Virus record (IMG/VR): IMGVR_UViG_3300020172_001853
Span: 1-46,992 of that record
From: a virus
Direction: 5' to 3' (one strand)
Length of the DNA: 46,992 nt
Under the pieces are notes generated by a model. That model did not search any database. It was not told the origin of the DNA and saw nothing but the letters and a program-made list of their open reading frames with translations. Below are positions 1-7,677 of the stretch, in pieces (position 1 is the stretch's first letter; every line of letters begins with the position of its first letter). Made by a program: the position numbers and the translations under genes.

Positions 1-1052
1 AACTCAGCACGACCACTAGCAACACCACAAATACCGTCAGATAATAAACTATCAAGTACGGGTGTAACGGGATATGCTCCCGGAATATTGCGACCAAGAT
101 AAGCATTGACCCAATTAACACGACGCCCATATTCAAGTGCGGCAGCACCAAGGCTGCTACCAGCATCGCCAGGATTAGGCATAATCCAAACATTTTCAAA
201 ATACTCTCCTAGGTTTCTATTGGCCAAACAGTTTAATGCAACACCACCCATGTAAACAAGATTCGTACTCCATGCAAAATCCCTAGCACGACACATTATA
301 TTATAAACTAAATTTTCTAAAACTTTTTGCGCGGCTGCTGCAAGATCTGCGTCATGAACCAGTTGTAAAAATTCTTTTTCTACTCCAAGATGTAAATTAT
401 TATTAAAAGTTGCCTTCCAATCATTGGATATTAATAACTCTTGTATTGCTGGCGCACTAAACGATGATCCATACGCACTCATACCCATTAAAATATATTC
501 ATCTTCGTTAGGCTTGAGTCCTACTCGCTGAGTCATTGCACTATAAAACAATCCTATACTGTGTGGATATCGTTGTGTCCACAGTCTCTTGTATTGTGCA
601 TATCCTCTGCTGTCATATTCTGCACCCCATATACTAATAGTATCCCATTCGCCAATAGCATCAATCACAACCACTGTAGCACGATCATATGGACTAGTTT
701 GAAAACCTGCTGCTGCATGACTAAGGTGATGATTGTGTGAACTATAACTTGGAATATGTGCCCACCCACCAAATTGTTCTGTTAAAATTTTCTTAGTCGA
801 TAACTTGTTCCATTCTATACCTTCGCCACTGTATAGTCTGCGTAATTGTTTTTTCCATGGAGTTTCGTAGTATGCGACATGAGCAATAGGAAATTGATCC
901 ATAATGTCATCCATCATGGCGCGGCAAAGGTTAGCATCATTTTTAATCTTGCTATAACGTTCACTATGTGCTGCATACAGTATATCGCCTTGGCGGTTAA
1001 TTACTGTAGCAGCAGCGTCATGAAAGCCAGCTGATATTCCTAATATATTCAT
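1..1052 (-). CDS. Carbamoyltransferase, NodU/CmcH/TobZ family (N-terminal 350 residues; continues past the left edge)
   Basis: The frame is open from an ATG at 1052 to the window edge, so the C-terminal part is missing. The visible 350 residues match the Kae1-like N-terminal domain of O-carbamoyltransferases: the opening MNILGISAGFHDAAA, the metal-binding HNHHLSHAAAGF segment (His108/109 and His112), GEWDTIS at 135-140, a GLFYSAMTQRVG...EYILMGMSAYG stretch (167-195), GGVALNCLANRNL (269-281) and PGDAGSSLGAA (294-304). Known members use carbamoyl phosphate and ATP to carbamoylate a hydroxyl, usually of a sugar (nodulation factors, tobramycin, cephamycin). The C-terminal YrdC-like-associated domain would lie outside the window. 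The start overlaps the upstream SGNH gene by 35 nt, which makes it the last visible member of the island operon. Family assignment is secure; the acceptor is unknown. It suggests that a glycan or sugar-containing product is modified. Confidence 0.93.
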   Translation of the reverse strand, partial: MNILGISAGFHDAAATVINRQGDILYAAHSERYSKIKNDANLCRAMMDDIMDQFPIAHVAYYETPWKKQLRRLYSGEGIEWNKLSTKKILTEQFGGWAHIPSYSSHNHHLSHAAAGFQTSPYDRATVVVIDAIGEWDTISIWGAEYDSRGYAQYKRLWTQRYPHSIGLFYSAMTQRVGLKPNEDEYILMGMSAYGSSFSAPAIQELLISNDWKATFNNNLHLGVEKEFLQLVHDADLAAAAQKVLENLVYNIMCRARDFAWSTNLVYMGGVALNCLANRNLGEYFENVWIMPNPGDAGSSLGAAALEYGRRVNWVNAYLGRNIPGAYPVTPVLDSLLSDGICGVASGRAE

Positions 1053-1671
1053 TTATATGTTCTGCGGTTCTTTGATGACCTAATTCCAATGGATGCCCTC
1101 TTGGACCTACAGGGCAATCGCCCATCCAATCTACCATTGCTTCGTTGGGCCATCCTACAAAATACTGTGTGTCAATTTGTTCTATTAAGTCTCTATTTTT
1201 TGTATCATATCTTCGTGGATCCTGATGATTCCCAAACACATCAAACATCAGATAAGGTTTATTGTTTAATTTTAAGTAAGACTGCACAAGAACAATATTC
1301 AACAAATATTGCCTATATAGATAGTCGTCGTTGTGGTGTCTACTATAATAATCAGTGACAGTTGCTCGCCACGGATATTGATACTTGTTGGGTACATTAA
1401 TTCTACCTGGCCAAATATCAAATACATCTATTTCATCTGCTATTTCAATTCTATCAAAATGGCTCCATGCAATTATCACTGCATCAAATTGATTACTATT
1501 TTCCACTACAGCCCTAACCATCCTGGTATTACCTCTTCCTGGCATACCTAAATTAGTAAGACTCATATCAATAGAATTAGACACTATTGCAGGCCACGCA
1601 GACTTGGCGGGATCTGCAAGTTCGTCTCCGTAGGTAAAACTATCTCCTACAGTTAGTAATCGTTTTTTCAT
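1018..1671 (-). CDS. SGNH/GDSL hydrolase-like protein (217 aa)
   Basis: Block I of the SGNH fold is clear: VGDSFTYGDE with the nucleophile Ser11. Block II corresponds to NLGMPGRGNTR (Gly42-Gly47). Block V is probably RGHPLELGH (His193), but the Asp usually found three residues before the catalytic His is Pro here, and block III (normally GxND) reads IIAWSHFD. Known families act as esterases, acetyl-esterases or, with variant motifs, acyltransferases on carbohydrates; several phages carry them. There is no signal peptide or membrane segment. The ATG at 1671 overlaps the TGA of the 33-aa gene (ATGA), and the 3' end overlaps the carbamoyltransferase start by 35 nt. I infer removal or transfer of an acyl group on the island's product. 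Activity is uncertain because of the altered motifs. It is a distant paralogue of the 263-aa neighbour. Confidence 0.8.
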   Translation of the reverse strand: MKKRLLTVGDSFTYGDELADPAKSAWPAIVSNSIDMSLTNLGMPGRGNTRMVRAVVENSNQFDAVIIAWSHFDRIEIADEIDVFDIWPGRINVPNKYQYPWRATVTDYYSRHHNDDYLYRQYLLNIVLVQSYLKLNNKPYLMFDVFGNHQDPRRYDTKNRDLIEQIDTQYFVGWPNEAMVDWMGDCPVGPRGHPLELGHQRTAEHINEYIRNISWLS

Positions 1672-1769
1672 TTATAGATAAATGGATCTCTTTTACGTAG
1701 TTCTTTTAGTTTTTTTCTATAGCGTATTTCTAATACTACTCTATTCCAAATGCTTTTTAACCATGTCAT
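1668..1769 (-). CDS. Small basic 33-aa protein between the two SGNH genes
   Basis: A 33-codon frame begins with ATG at 1769, inside the 3' end of the 263-aa SGNH gene (29-nt overlap). It ends with a TGA that shares ATGA with the start of the 217-aa SGNH gene. It fills an otherwise unexplained 69-nt gap exactly and has a good ribosome site (CAGGAG, 7 nt spacing). The product starts MTWLKSIWNR, continues with a Lys/Arg-rich amphipathic stretch (RKKLKELRKR) and ends DPFIYK. It has no Cys and is probably one or two helices. The C-terminal KELRKRDPFIYK pattern resembles short conserved proteins I associate with marine T4-like phages, but I could not verify this by search. Function is unknown. A RiPP-type precursor role next to radical SAM genes is conceivable but unsupported. 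Confidence 0.72.
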   Translation of the reverse strand: MTWLKSIWNRVVLEIRYRKKLKELRKRDPFIYK

Positions 1770-2532
1770 TGAATTTCTCCTGTATTAATTTTGCTGCATC
1801 CATATGTGCTTGTTCTAGAGGATGAGTAGCTCCAACTGGATATTTATTTTCCATTGCCCATTGGTAAAATCCTCTAGGACTAGATGTTTCGTTGGTTTTT
1901 GTACCAGTCGGGAACCAAAACCAATTATCCTCATTTAATTGATTTAACAGACTGACAATATTTTCATCAGGATCCTTTACAGTTTGATTGTAAAAAACTC
2001 TATTATCAACACAGGTGAACAAATAAGGAATTTTTTTATTTTTTAAATAATTTTGCAAATATACTATTTCTTTTAAACTGGAATAAACTTCCCAGTACTC
2101 GCTGTTCCCTACGTGTTGATAAAACATTTTTGCAAAATCATATAATCCAGTTTTTTTTGATTGTTCTATACTTTTAGTATGATCATCTATAATTATATTT
2201 CTTTTTATTTTAAATTGATTTTTTGTAATATCTAAATCTTGTATAGTCCATGGTGTAATTGAATACCATTCTTTTGTACGTTGCCCTGTGTCATATGTAA
2301 ACTTAAATTCATATCTACCAGGAAAAGACCAGTTTACAATAACAAATATATCAGCAGGATACAAAGAATCAACAGCGTTAATTACACGTCTGGTAATCCC
2401 GTCGTTACCAATACCCGGCCAAGCCACACAACGATAGTCATAATTTTGACTAATTATTGCGGTGTAGGTATTATTTGGTGATTTCAATTCACTACCAAAT
2501 GTAAAACTATCACCGCCTGCTACTATAATCAT
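1741..2532 (-). CDS. SGNH/GDSL hydrolase-like protein (263 aa)
   Basis: Block I is VAGGDSFTFGSE with Ser9 as the presumed nucleophile. Block II is AWPGIGNDGITRR (Gly40-Gly45) and block III looks like VIVNWSFPGRYEF, where Asn67 may be the oxyanion residue. Near the C-terminus GATHPLEQAH (His237) matches the HPLE.xH element of the 217-aa SGNH gene; the canonical Asp of DxxH is missing in both. A large insert (about 75-150) rich in Lys, Asp and aromatic residues separates blocks III and V. The start at 2532 overlaps the 366-aa gene by 23 nt. SGNH members act on ester-linked acyl groups, often on glycans; I infer a similar role on the island's product. The two genes look like an old tandem duplication with substantial divergence. 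Confidence 0.8.
   Translation of the reverse strand: MIIVAGGDSFTFGSELKSPNNTYTAIISQNYDYRCVAWPGIGNDGITRRVINAVDSLYPADIFVIVNWSFPGRYEFKFTYDTGQRTKEWYSITPWTIQDLDITKNQFKIKRNIIIDDHTKSIEQSKKTGLYDFAKMFYQHVGNSEYWEVYSSLKEIVYLQNYLKNKKIPYLFTCVDNRVFYNQTVKDPDENIVSLLNQLNEDNWFWFPTGTKTNETSSPRGFYQWAMENKYPVGATHPLEQAHMDAAKLIQEKFNDMVKKHLE
1777..1782 (-). promoter_or_regulatory. Ribosome binding site CAGGAG of the 33-aa gene
   Basis: On the minus strand CAGGAG lies 7 nt before the ATG at 1769, inside the coding sequence of the 263-aa SGNH gene. It is one of the better Shine-Dalgarno matches in the island and is the main argument that the 33-aa frame is really translated. Confidence 0.6.
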
Positions 2533-3610
2533 ATCCTGGTTTCATTATATTAATCTGCATTTGTTTATAATTGTAATCGCTCCAACAGTAGTCAAACGTA
2601 TTACTAATTCCGTCAATTTCAATTTTGTAAATGTCAAGATGACTTCCAAGTATTTTCCATATTTCTGTGAAGTCAGTTGTTCCAAAACTTTCTGTTAAAT
2701 TAACTTGACCAATAGGTAGATACCCGCAACTTAATTTTGGATCCTTATGATCTTTTCCGTGTTTGTTTAACCACGATTGGAATTTATTTTGTTCTTCGGT
2801 GTGCCATGGAGTATTTGTATCACCGTACAACATGTTGTTGCCCCACTCAACATCGAACTCACCGCTATAGTATTTCAACTCTGTTATTGCTTCACATATG
2901 GTATCTGTCAGGTCAGGAGCTCCTTCATCACGAAATACTTCGAATAACGTTTTACCAATTTGAGTCCAATGCATATAGACGCCGCCTAATACACGGTCGT
3001 ACTCATTTACTGCAAACAATTCTCTGTGTTCGTCTTTTAAATTATACCTAGGTGAATTTAGAAATGTTGTTATTTGACTGGGACGAACCCACTGTGGGTA
3101 TGTGACTAATTTGCGCCGACTCAATATTAATGTTTCTAACTCATGGCATAGATTGTTTAACTGCCTAATGGCATATTTTGTTTCGTAATCGGCACGGCGA
3201 TAGTAATCACTTAGTGACCAAACAGTACCTTGTAATATTTCAAAATGATTATGTAATCTGTTTAGTAATTCGTGATTAGGACCATTAGGTGCATAATCAG
3301 TTGCTACAACATTTTCCGGTGTATATACATCATCGATGTAATAGTCATTGAAAAAGTTGTTTATTATTTTTACCGCATGGTTGAGATCATTACATAACAA
3401 TTCTATAGTTCTTGCAGTATGCGGAAAGCCAAGAAAACAAAAATTCTTTTCTATTAGGTTTTTATTTTGCAATAACCCTTTAAGAGCAACAATCCAATCC
3501 TGCGCTAAAGCATTATCGTGAGAAACTATATTATAATCAATTTGATCACTGTACTTTAACGGATTACGTAAAACAATTTTAACCGATGGCATTCCACCAC
3601 TCATATACAT
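2510..3610 (-). CDS. Protein of unknown function (366 aa)
   Basis: I do not recognise a named domain. The product is soluble, without signal peptide or membrane helix, and rich in His, Asn, Trp and Tyr. A helical middle part (about 105-185, with ETKYAIRQLNNLCHELETLI) is followed by a segment with conserved-looking aromatic motifs (GGVYMHWTQIGKTLFEVFRDEGAP, given here only as a location near 210-235) and a C-terminal half containing WGNNMLYGD and CGYLPIGQVN. The ATG at 3610 overlaps the radical SAM gene by 32 nt. Internal ATGs at 3604 and 3592 are alternatives; the first has a weak AGAGAG upstream, and the third is preceded by GGTGGA but with almost no spacing. Tight coupling to the twitch radical SAM gene suggests a partner or downstream enzyme; this is inference only. 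Confidence 0.75.
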   Translation of the reverse strand: MYMSGGMPSVKIVLRNPLKYSDQIDYNIVSHDNALAQDWIVALKGLLQNKNLIEKNFCFLGFPHTARTIELLCNDLNHAVKIINNFFNDYYIDDVYTPENVVATDYAPNGPNHELLNRLHNHFEILQGTVWSLSDYYRRADYETKYAIRQLNNLCHELETLILSRRKLVTYPQWVRPSQITTFLNSPRYNLKDEHRELFAVNEYDRVLGGVYMHWTQIGKTLFEVFRDEGAPDLTDTICEAITELKYYSGEFDVEWGNNMLYGDTNTPWHTEEQNKFQSWLNKHGKDHKDPKLSCGYLPIGQVNLTESFGTTDFTEIWKILGSHLDIYKIEIDGISNTFDYCWSDYNYKQMQINIMKPGYDYSSRR

Positions 3611-4874
3611 CTGCTCTCTTTGATAATATTTCGTCCATGGTTATGGACTGTGTACGAATAGATTCTAATTGTAGCACACGATCCCGGCCTCGAGCAATAC
3701 CTTTACGGTACGCTTCTTCACCATATTGCTCTTGAAAGGTAGGGCGTGTTTTTAACTGAACTAAGATATCCTTTAACGGCCCGGCTACTCCGGCGTTTAA
3801 CAATTCATCTACCCATGGATCTAAAACGGATCTAGGTAGGGCTAAAGGTGACATAACTATGTCCGGTGTAAAACTAAAGACAACCTTAGCAAGGATGTCG
3901 ACGCCCAAATCATTACTCAACTGCTGTATATTAAGAACTTCAAACATACCCGGAAGGGTAAGCGTAAAGTCCAATCTCATCTGCCTTTGGTGTCTAGCGA
4001 CTGCAACTCCTGTCTTAAAGTTTGCAAGCCACGTTTCATAATCAAGGCCTGTTCGGATATACTCTCCAATTCGTCCTGTACCGTCAATGCTGGCACAGAT
4101 TTGCCAATCGCGCAAATGAGCAAGTACATCTTTATAAAGATCGCAACCTCTAAAGTTAATACGGCTAAGATTAGTATTGTATCTAGCATAAACACGTGGT
4201 CCATCTCCCAATTCTATTATTCGCTGCATATACCGCCAATGCTGTTCGTACATTAACGGTTCTCCGCCCACCCAATAAACTTCTTCTACACGGTGGTCCT
4301 CTACTGCTGCTGCGAACTCGGCTTCAACTTGAGTTGTTTGGAACTGTTCAATTTGCTGCTTGATTTCAGGTTTCATCCAATTGTTTTTTGGATTAGACCA
4401 ATTGATCATTTCGTGTTGTCGTTGTTCGCTTTCCCACGAACTAGACAGCATGTCACCGCACATACGGCATTTGAAGTTGCAGAGATTACTAAATCTGTAA
4501 TCCCAGCTTACGGGCTTCATAGTCGTTGAGCCCGAAGCGTCAGTTGTTTCTAATACTTGTTTGTACTTACGTGCAAAAAGATGATTAAAATAACTGCGGT
4601 AAACGTCTGTGTTTAATAATTGATCGTTGCATACTTCGCATTCAGGCAATGTTTCTCCGGCCATCATACGTCTGCGTACCGAGCGCATGTGATCGCCATT
4701 CCAATGTTCTTCTAGTGTGATAGGAATATACTTTCCAGTGCCTGAATTTGTATCAATGTACTGTTCAAAGTTTTGTGCAGGCTCTCTACTGGCACAACAC
4801 ATACGTCTTTCCGTTTGTGGACTCAAGTATGTATGAGTCCAGGGTGCCATGCATAGTGTTTTGGATCTAATCAT
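3579..4874 (-). CDS. Radical SAM enzyme with N-terminal twitch domain, subtype CC (431 aa)
   Basis: The radical SAM cluster motif is CNFKCRMC (Cys132, Cys136, Cys139), followed by the SAM-binding VGGEPL. Ahead of it is an N-terminal auxiliary-cluster module: LCMAPWTH (Cys8), MCCAS (Cys26, Cys27) and CEVC (Cys79, Cys82). This order matches the family annotated as twitch domain-containing radical SAM proteins, where the twitch/SPASM-like part comes first rather than last. Related twitch enzymes include BtrN (sugar-alcohol dehydrogenation) and MoaA. The length is usual for such proteins. The start overlaps the SDR gene by 8 nt. It is separated from its four paralogues by the SDR and GT10-like genes, so it may act at a different step. 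The reaction is unknown. Confidence 0.93.
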   Translation of the reverse strand: MIRSKTLCMAPWTHTYLSPQTERRMCCASREPAQNFEQYIDTNSGTGKYIPITLEEHWNGDHMRSVRRRMMAGETLPECEVCNDQLLNTDVYRSYFNHLFARKYKQVLETTDASGSTTMKPVSWDYRFSNLCNFKCRMCGDMLSSSWESEQRQHEMINWSNPKNNWMKPEIKQQIEQFQTTQVEAEFAAAVEDHRVEEVYWVGGEPLMYEQHWRYMQRIIELGDGPRVYARYNTNLSRINFRGCDLYKDVLAHLRDWQICASIDGTGRIGEYIRTGLDYETWLANFKTGVAVARHQRQMRLDFTLTLPGMFEVLNIQQLSNDLGVDILAKVVFSFTPDIVMSPLALPRSVLDPWVDELLNAGVAGPLKDILVQLKTRPTFQEQYGEEAYRKGIARGRDRVLQLESIRTQSITMDEILSKRADVYEWWNAIG

Positions 4875-5547
4875 TTAAATATTGTGCCATTGATTGAAAA
4901 ATTTGTTGTTTAGTATAAAGATACGGATACAATGACACTTGTGCAGTATTATTATTATAACCAGTTAGTTGTAAATTATTAAAAAACGTTTCTACTATCT
5001 CTTGATTACTAATTGGCTCTGATACTAAATTAGTTATTTGAGTTTTGTTTTTAATTATTTTTTTAATATCGCTGTCTAAATTATTAAGATCGTACCATTG
5101 TAAAACATTGTTTAGATTAATCTTATCTAGATATAAATTATGTTTTAAATCGTATAAAATATTTTTTTTAATATTTTTGTGTATCAAAGCACTTAGGCGT
5201 AAAACATAAGATTCGTTAAAATAATGCAAAATTTGTTCTTCAAGCCATAATCTGTTTTGGCCATACGGAAAATTATTTCTTAATATACTATCCACCGTGC
5301 CTATGAGTATAATTGAATCAATTGAAGTTCGTCTTAAATTTTCAAACAAAAACTGTATATTTTCAAAATCTTTTTCTTTATTGGCATTGGCTTCTAGTCT
5401 ATTTCCACTTGGTGCAGCTACAAAAACTTTAGTAAATGCCTGCTTAGGCATATCTGAAATATTACAAGAATTAAACTCGTGTGTATAACCAATTACCTGT
5501 TTTAGATAATTTCCTATTAGCCCCGTTGACCCTACAATTGCTATCAT
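4867..5547 (-). CDS. SDR/NAD-dependent epimerase-like Rossmann protein (226 aa)
   Basis: The N-terminus MIAIVGSTGLIGNYL carries the GxxGxxG dinucleotide-binding motif (Gly6, Gly9, Gly12). A strand-turn VFVAAPSGNR follows, and IILIGTVDS at 79-87 is in the place of the catalytic Ser/Thr strand. The usual active-site YxxxK is read here as YGQNR (Tyr95 and Arg99), so Lys is replaced by Arg. At 226 residues it is shorter than typical extended SDRs (about 300), because the substrate-binding C-terminal part is reduced. Known relatives epimerise or reduce nucleotide sugars. Given the glycosyltransferase upstream (4-nt overlap) and the radical SAM gene downstream (8-nt overlap), I infer a sugar-modifying or sugar-binding role, with reduced or altered catalysis possible. 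Lys, Asn and Ile are very abundant in the C-terminal half. Confidence 0.75.
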   Translation of the reverse strand: MIAIVGSTGLIGNYLKQVIGYTHEFNSCNISDMPKQAFTKVFVAAPSGNRLEANANKEKDFENIQFLFENLRRTSIDSIILIGTVDSILRNNFPYGQNRLWLEEQILHYFNESYVLRLSALIHKNIKKNILYDLKHNLYLDKINLNNVLQWYDLNNLDSDIKKIIKNKTQITNLVSEPISNQEIVETFFNNLQLTGYNNNTAQVSLYPYLYTKQQIFQSMAQYLND

Positions 5548-6476
5548 TCTATAAAATTTAAAATTTCATCTACTATTTCGTCTTTGATTTTTTGTTTTAT
5601 TAATTTCTTATCAAAAAATCTTTGATGATTATGAGCAAGTTTTTGTTTAGTAATTGCATCCTCAAAAATATATTTTTTATCGTCAAATTGTTTAGTCAAT
5701 CTCTCAATTTCTAAAACTACTTTTTCTAGTCTTAAATTATCATCGTCAATATTGTCATATGATTCGTCAATATGATGGCCAAAAGTTTCAAATCCTTGGT
5801 CATGAAGATATTTTAATGTTTCTTTAGATCCCCAAACTATAAAAGGATGCTGATATGCAATTGGTTTAAATGTTTTTTCGGATACAAATGTTGGGTATGT
5901 GGTAAAAGTTTCGACTACTACACTAAACTCTGTAGCATCGTACCAATTGGGATTAAAATATCTTTGCCAATCTCCTTGTGAGTAATCTATATCATCACCA
6001 ATAGTGATTCCGTTTTTAACATAGCTATGTAACGCACTATCTAATAGATTTTCAAGCTTAGTGTATATTTGGTCTCTGTGTTTACGTTTTAAGTGCATGA
6101 GCATTAAAAACGAGTGTGTGTGTTTTTTATCAGGCACATAATGGTGATATCCTAGGTGTTGGTACCACAAGCTTTCATTATACCAAAGCCAATTTTTATT
6201 TCTGAGTGTTAAACAATCTGTCATTTCAGTAGTTTCAGAAATATTATTATCCCAAAAACGATCTACTATTAACTTATAACCTTGGTCTACGTATGGATGA
6301 TACCATGTTGCGTTAGGATTAAAAAAATCTGTAACACAAACTGTGTCTGCAGCAGAATGATTACAATTCTGCTGATCATAAATTAAATTAAAATAATCGC
6401 CAAATATTTCTAAAAACCAGTCAGAGCAAAAACTATTAAGATCAGATTCTGACACTAACAAATTAATCTTTGACAT
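5544..6476 (-). CDS. Glycosyltransferase-like protein, GT10/fucosyltransferase-like C-terminus (310 aa)
   Basis: The informative part is about 183-245: VVVETFTTYPTFVSEKTFKP, then HPFIVWGS, LKYLHDQGF and HHIDESYD. This layout (acidic residue Glu189, then SEKTFKPI with Glu200-Lys201, then a hydrophobic strand) is the nucleotide-sugar-binding pattern of GT-B enzymes related to family 10 fucosyltransferases. Comparable proteins are common in marine phages, usually annotated as hypothetical. The first 120 residues, rich in Trp, Tyr, His and Asp, would be the acceptor domain and are not recognisable. The C-terminus is a Lys-rich helix. It overlaps the 404-aa radical SAM gene by 14 nt and the SDR gene by 4 nt. 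Donor and acceptor cannot be read from the sequence. Confidence 0.7.
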   Translation of the reverse strand: MSKINLLVSESDLNSFCSDWFLEIFGDYFNLIYDQQNCNHSAADTVCVTDFFNPNATWYHPYVDQGYKLIVDRFWDNNISETTEMTDCLTLRNKNWLWYNESLWYQHLGYHHYVPDKKHTHSFLMLMHLKRKHRDQIYTKLENLLDSALHSYVKNGITIGDDIDYSQGDWQRYFNPNWYDATEFSVVVETFTTYPTFVSEKTFKPIAYQHPFIVWGSKETLKYLHDQGFETFGHHIDESYDNIDDDNLRLEKVVLEIERLTKQFDDKKYIFEDAITKQKLAHNHQRFFDKKLIKQKIKDEIVDEILNFIE

Positions 6477-7677
6477 AGCCCATTGCCTCTGCTATTTCTT
6501 TATGCGATTTTAACAAAGATTGCTTACGATACAAATCTGTTTGTTTCATTTTAAATAAAAACTCTTCTCCGTTGGATCCTTGCCCTTGTTCTATGAATTT
6601 AATTACACGCGAAATTTCTGCTCGATGCTTGGGAACAAATGAACCTGTGCGTAATTTTTCTACTACAACGTGCTTTGCATTGTGAGTCAAACTATCAATG
6701 CACATATGCTTTGGATCATGCAACATGTTGAAATAATGATCGTTGAATGTTTGTGTATTAACCCAATTACAAAGTTCTTCTAAATAATACACATTCTGTA
6801 TATTGATTGTCATACAAACCTGAGTGGTAATCTTACTAGGATACTGATCACGCATTGCGTGAAACTTTTGAATGTTTTTATTTACTTCATCCCAACGAGC
6901 CCCATACCTTTCATATTCAAATCTTTCTTCTACATTGTCAATACTAAATGCAATGTCTACTCGTTTAAAATGTTTCCATAGGTCGTGTGCATCTGGCCAT
7001 TGTGTACCATTTGTATTATAATGAATATCAATATTTTTAGCATATCCTTGATCTACAGCATATTGCAATAGATCAAAATGCTCTTGAATCATAAATGGTT
7101 CGCCACCAGTAAATTCAAAATATTTAATGTTAGGCAGTAGTTCTCTAAGATTGTCCCAGAAGGTCTGTGTTTTACGCGGCCAGGCACCTTGCTGTAAAAA
7201 CTTATAAGCAAGGTGTTCTTTTTTATTTTTTAGTTCTGGTATATAATTGATTTCTTCTTGTGCCCATTTACTGCTAGACCAAGATCCACAAATACGGCAC
7301 TTGAGATTACAGATGTTTCCAAGTTTTAAATCCACAAACCAGAGTTGATCGGGAGTATTGTTTGCATAATCTACTCGATCTACAAACTCTTTCAATCTTA
7401 TCTTGCTATAGATACGTTTGCTGGCCCGACCAGCATCTTCTTCTTGCCAGCAGCGATTACATGTTTTAGGTTTTTCTCCTGCCCGGAACTGCTCTCGTAG
7501 ATGCTGCATGTATGTACTGTTATAGATTGTTTGCAAGTCTGTTTCGTTTAAATCGTACTTGCGCCCTGTGTCATCTGTGATCTCATCTACAGCAAGACAG
7601 CATGGTCGCGCAGTACCTATTGGACTAGTTTCTATACTAATCCATGGTAGCATACATATTGTTTTAGGCAAGTTCAT
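6463..7677 (-). CDS. Radical SAM enzyme with N-terminal twitch domain, subtype CC (404 aa)
   Basis: Cluster motif CNLKCRIC (Cys123, Cys127, Cys130) and SAM motif TGGEPF are both intact. The N-terminal auxiliary module has ICMLPWIS (Cys8), RPCCLAV (Cys26, Cys27) and CNRCWQEEDAGR (Cys73, Cys76). The spacing is nearly identical to that of the 431-aa paralogue, so both probably bind one extra [4Fe-4S] cluster. The barrel continues with FDLLQYAV, a YNTNGTQ strand and FSIDNVEERFEYERYG, the usual pattern of a (beta/alpha)6 radical SAM core. Start ATG 7677 overlaps the 486-aa paralogue by 14 nt; the stop overlaps the GT10-like gene by 14 nt. This is the last of four consecutive radical SAM genes. Reaction and substrate are unknown. 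Confidence 0.93.
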   Translation of the reverse strand: MNLPKTICMLPWISIETSPIGTARPCCLAVDEITDDTGRKYDLNETDLQTIYNSTYMQHLREQFRAGEKPKTCNRCWQEEDAGRASKRIYSKIRLKEFVDRVDYANNTPDQLWFVDLKLGNICNLKCRICGSWSSSKWAQEEINYIPELKNKKEHLAYKFLQQGAWPRKTQTFWDNLRELLPNIKYFEFTGGEPFMIQEHFDLLQYAVDQGYAKNIDIHYNTNGTQWPDAHDLWKHFKRVDIAFSIDNVEERFEYERYGARWDEVNKNIQKFHAMRDQYPSKITTQVCMTINIQNVYYLEELCNWVNTQTFNDHYFNMLHDPKHMCIDSLTHNAKHVVVEKLRTGSFVPKHRAEISRVIKFIEQGQGSNGEEFLFKMKQTDLYRKQSLLKSHKEIAEAMGYVKD

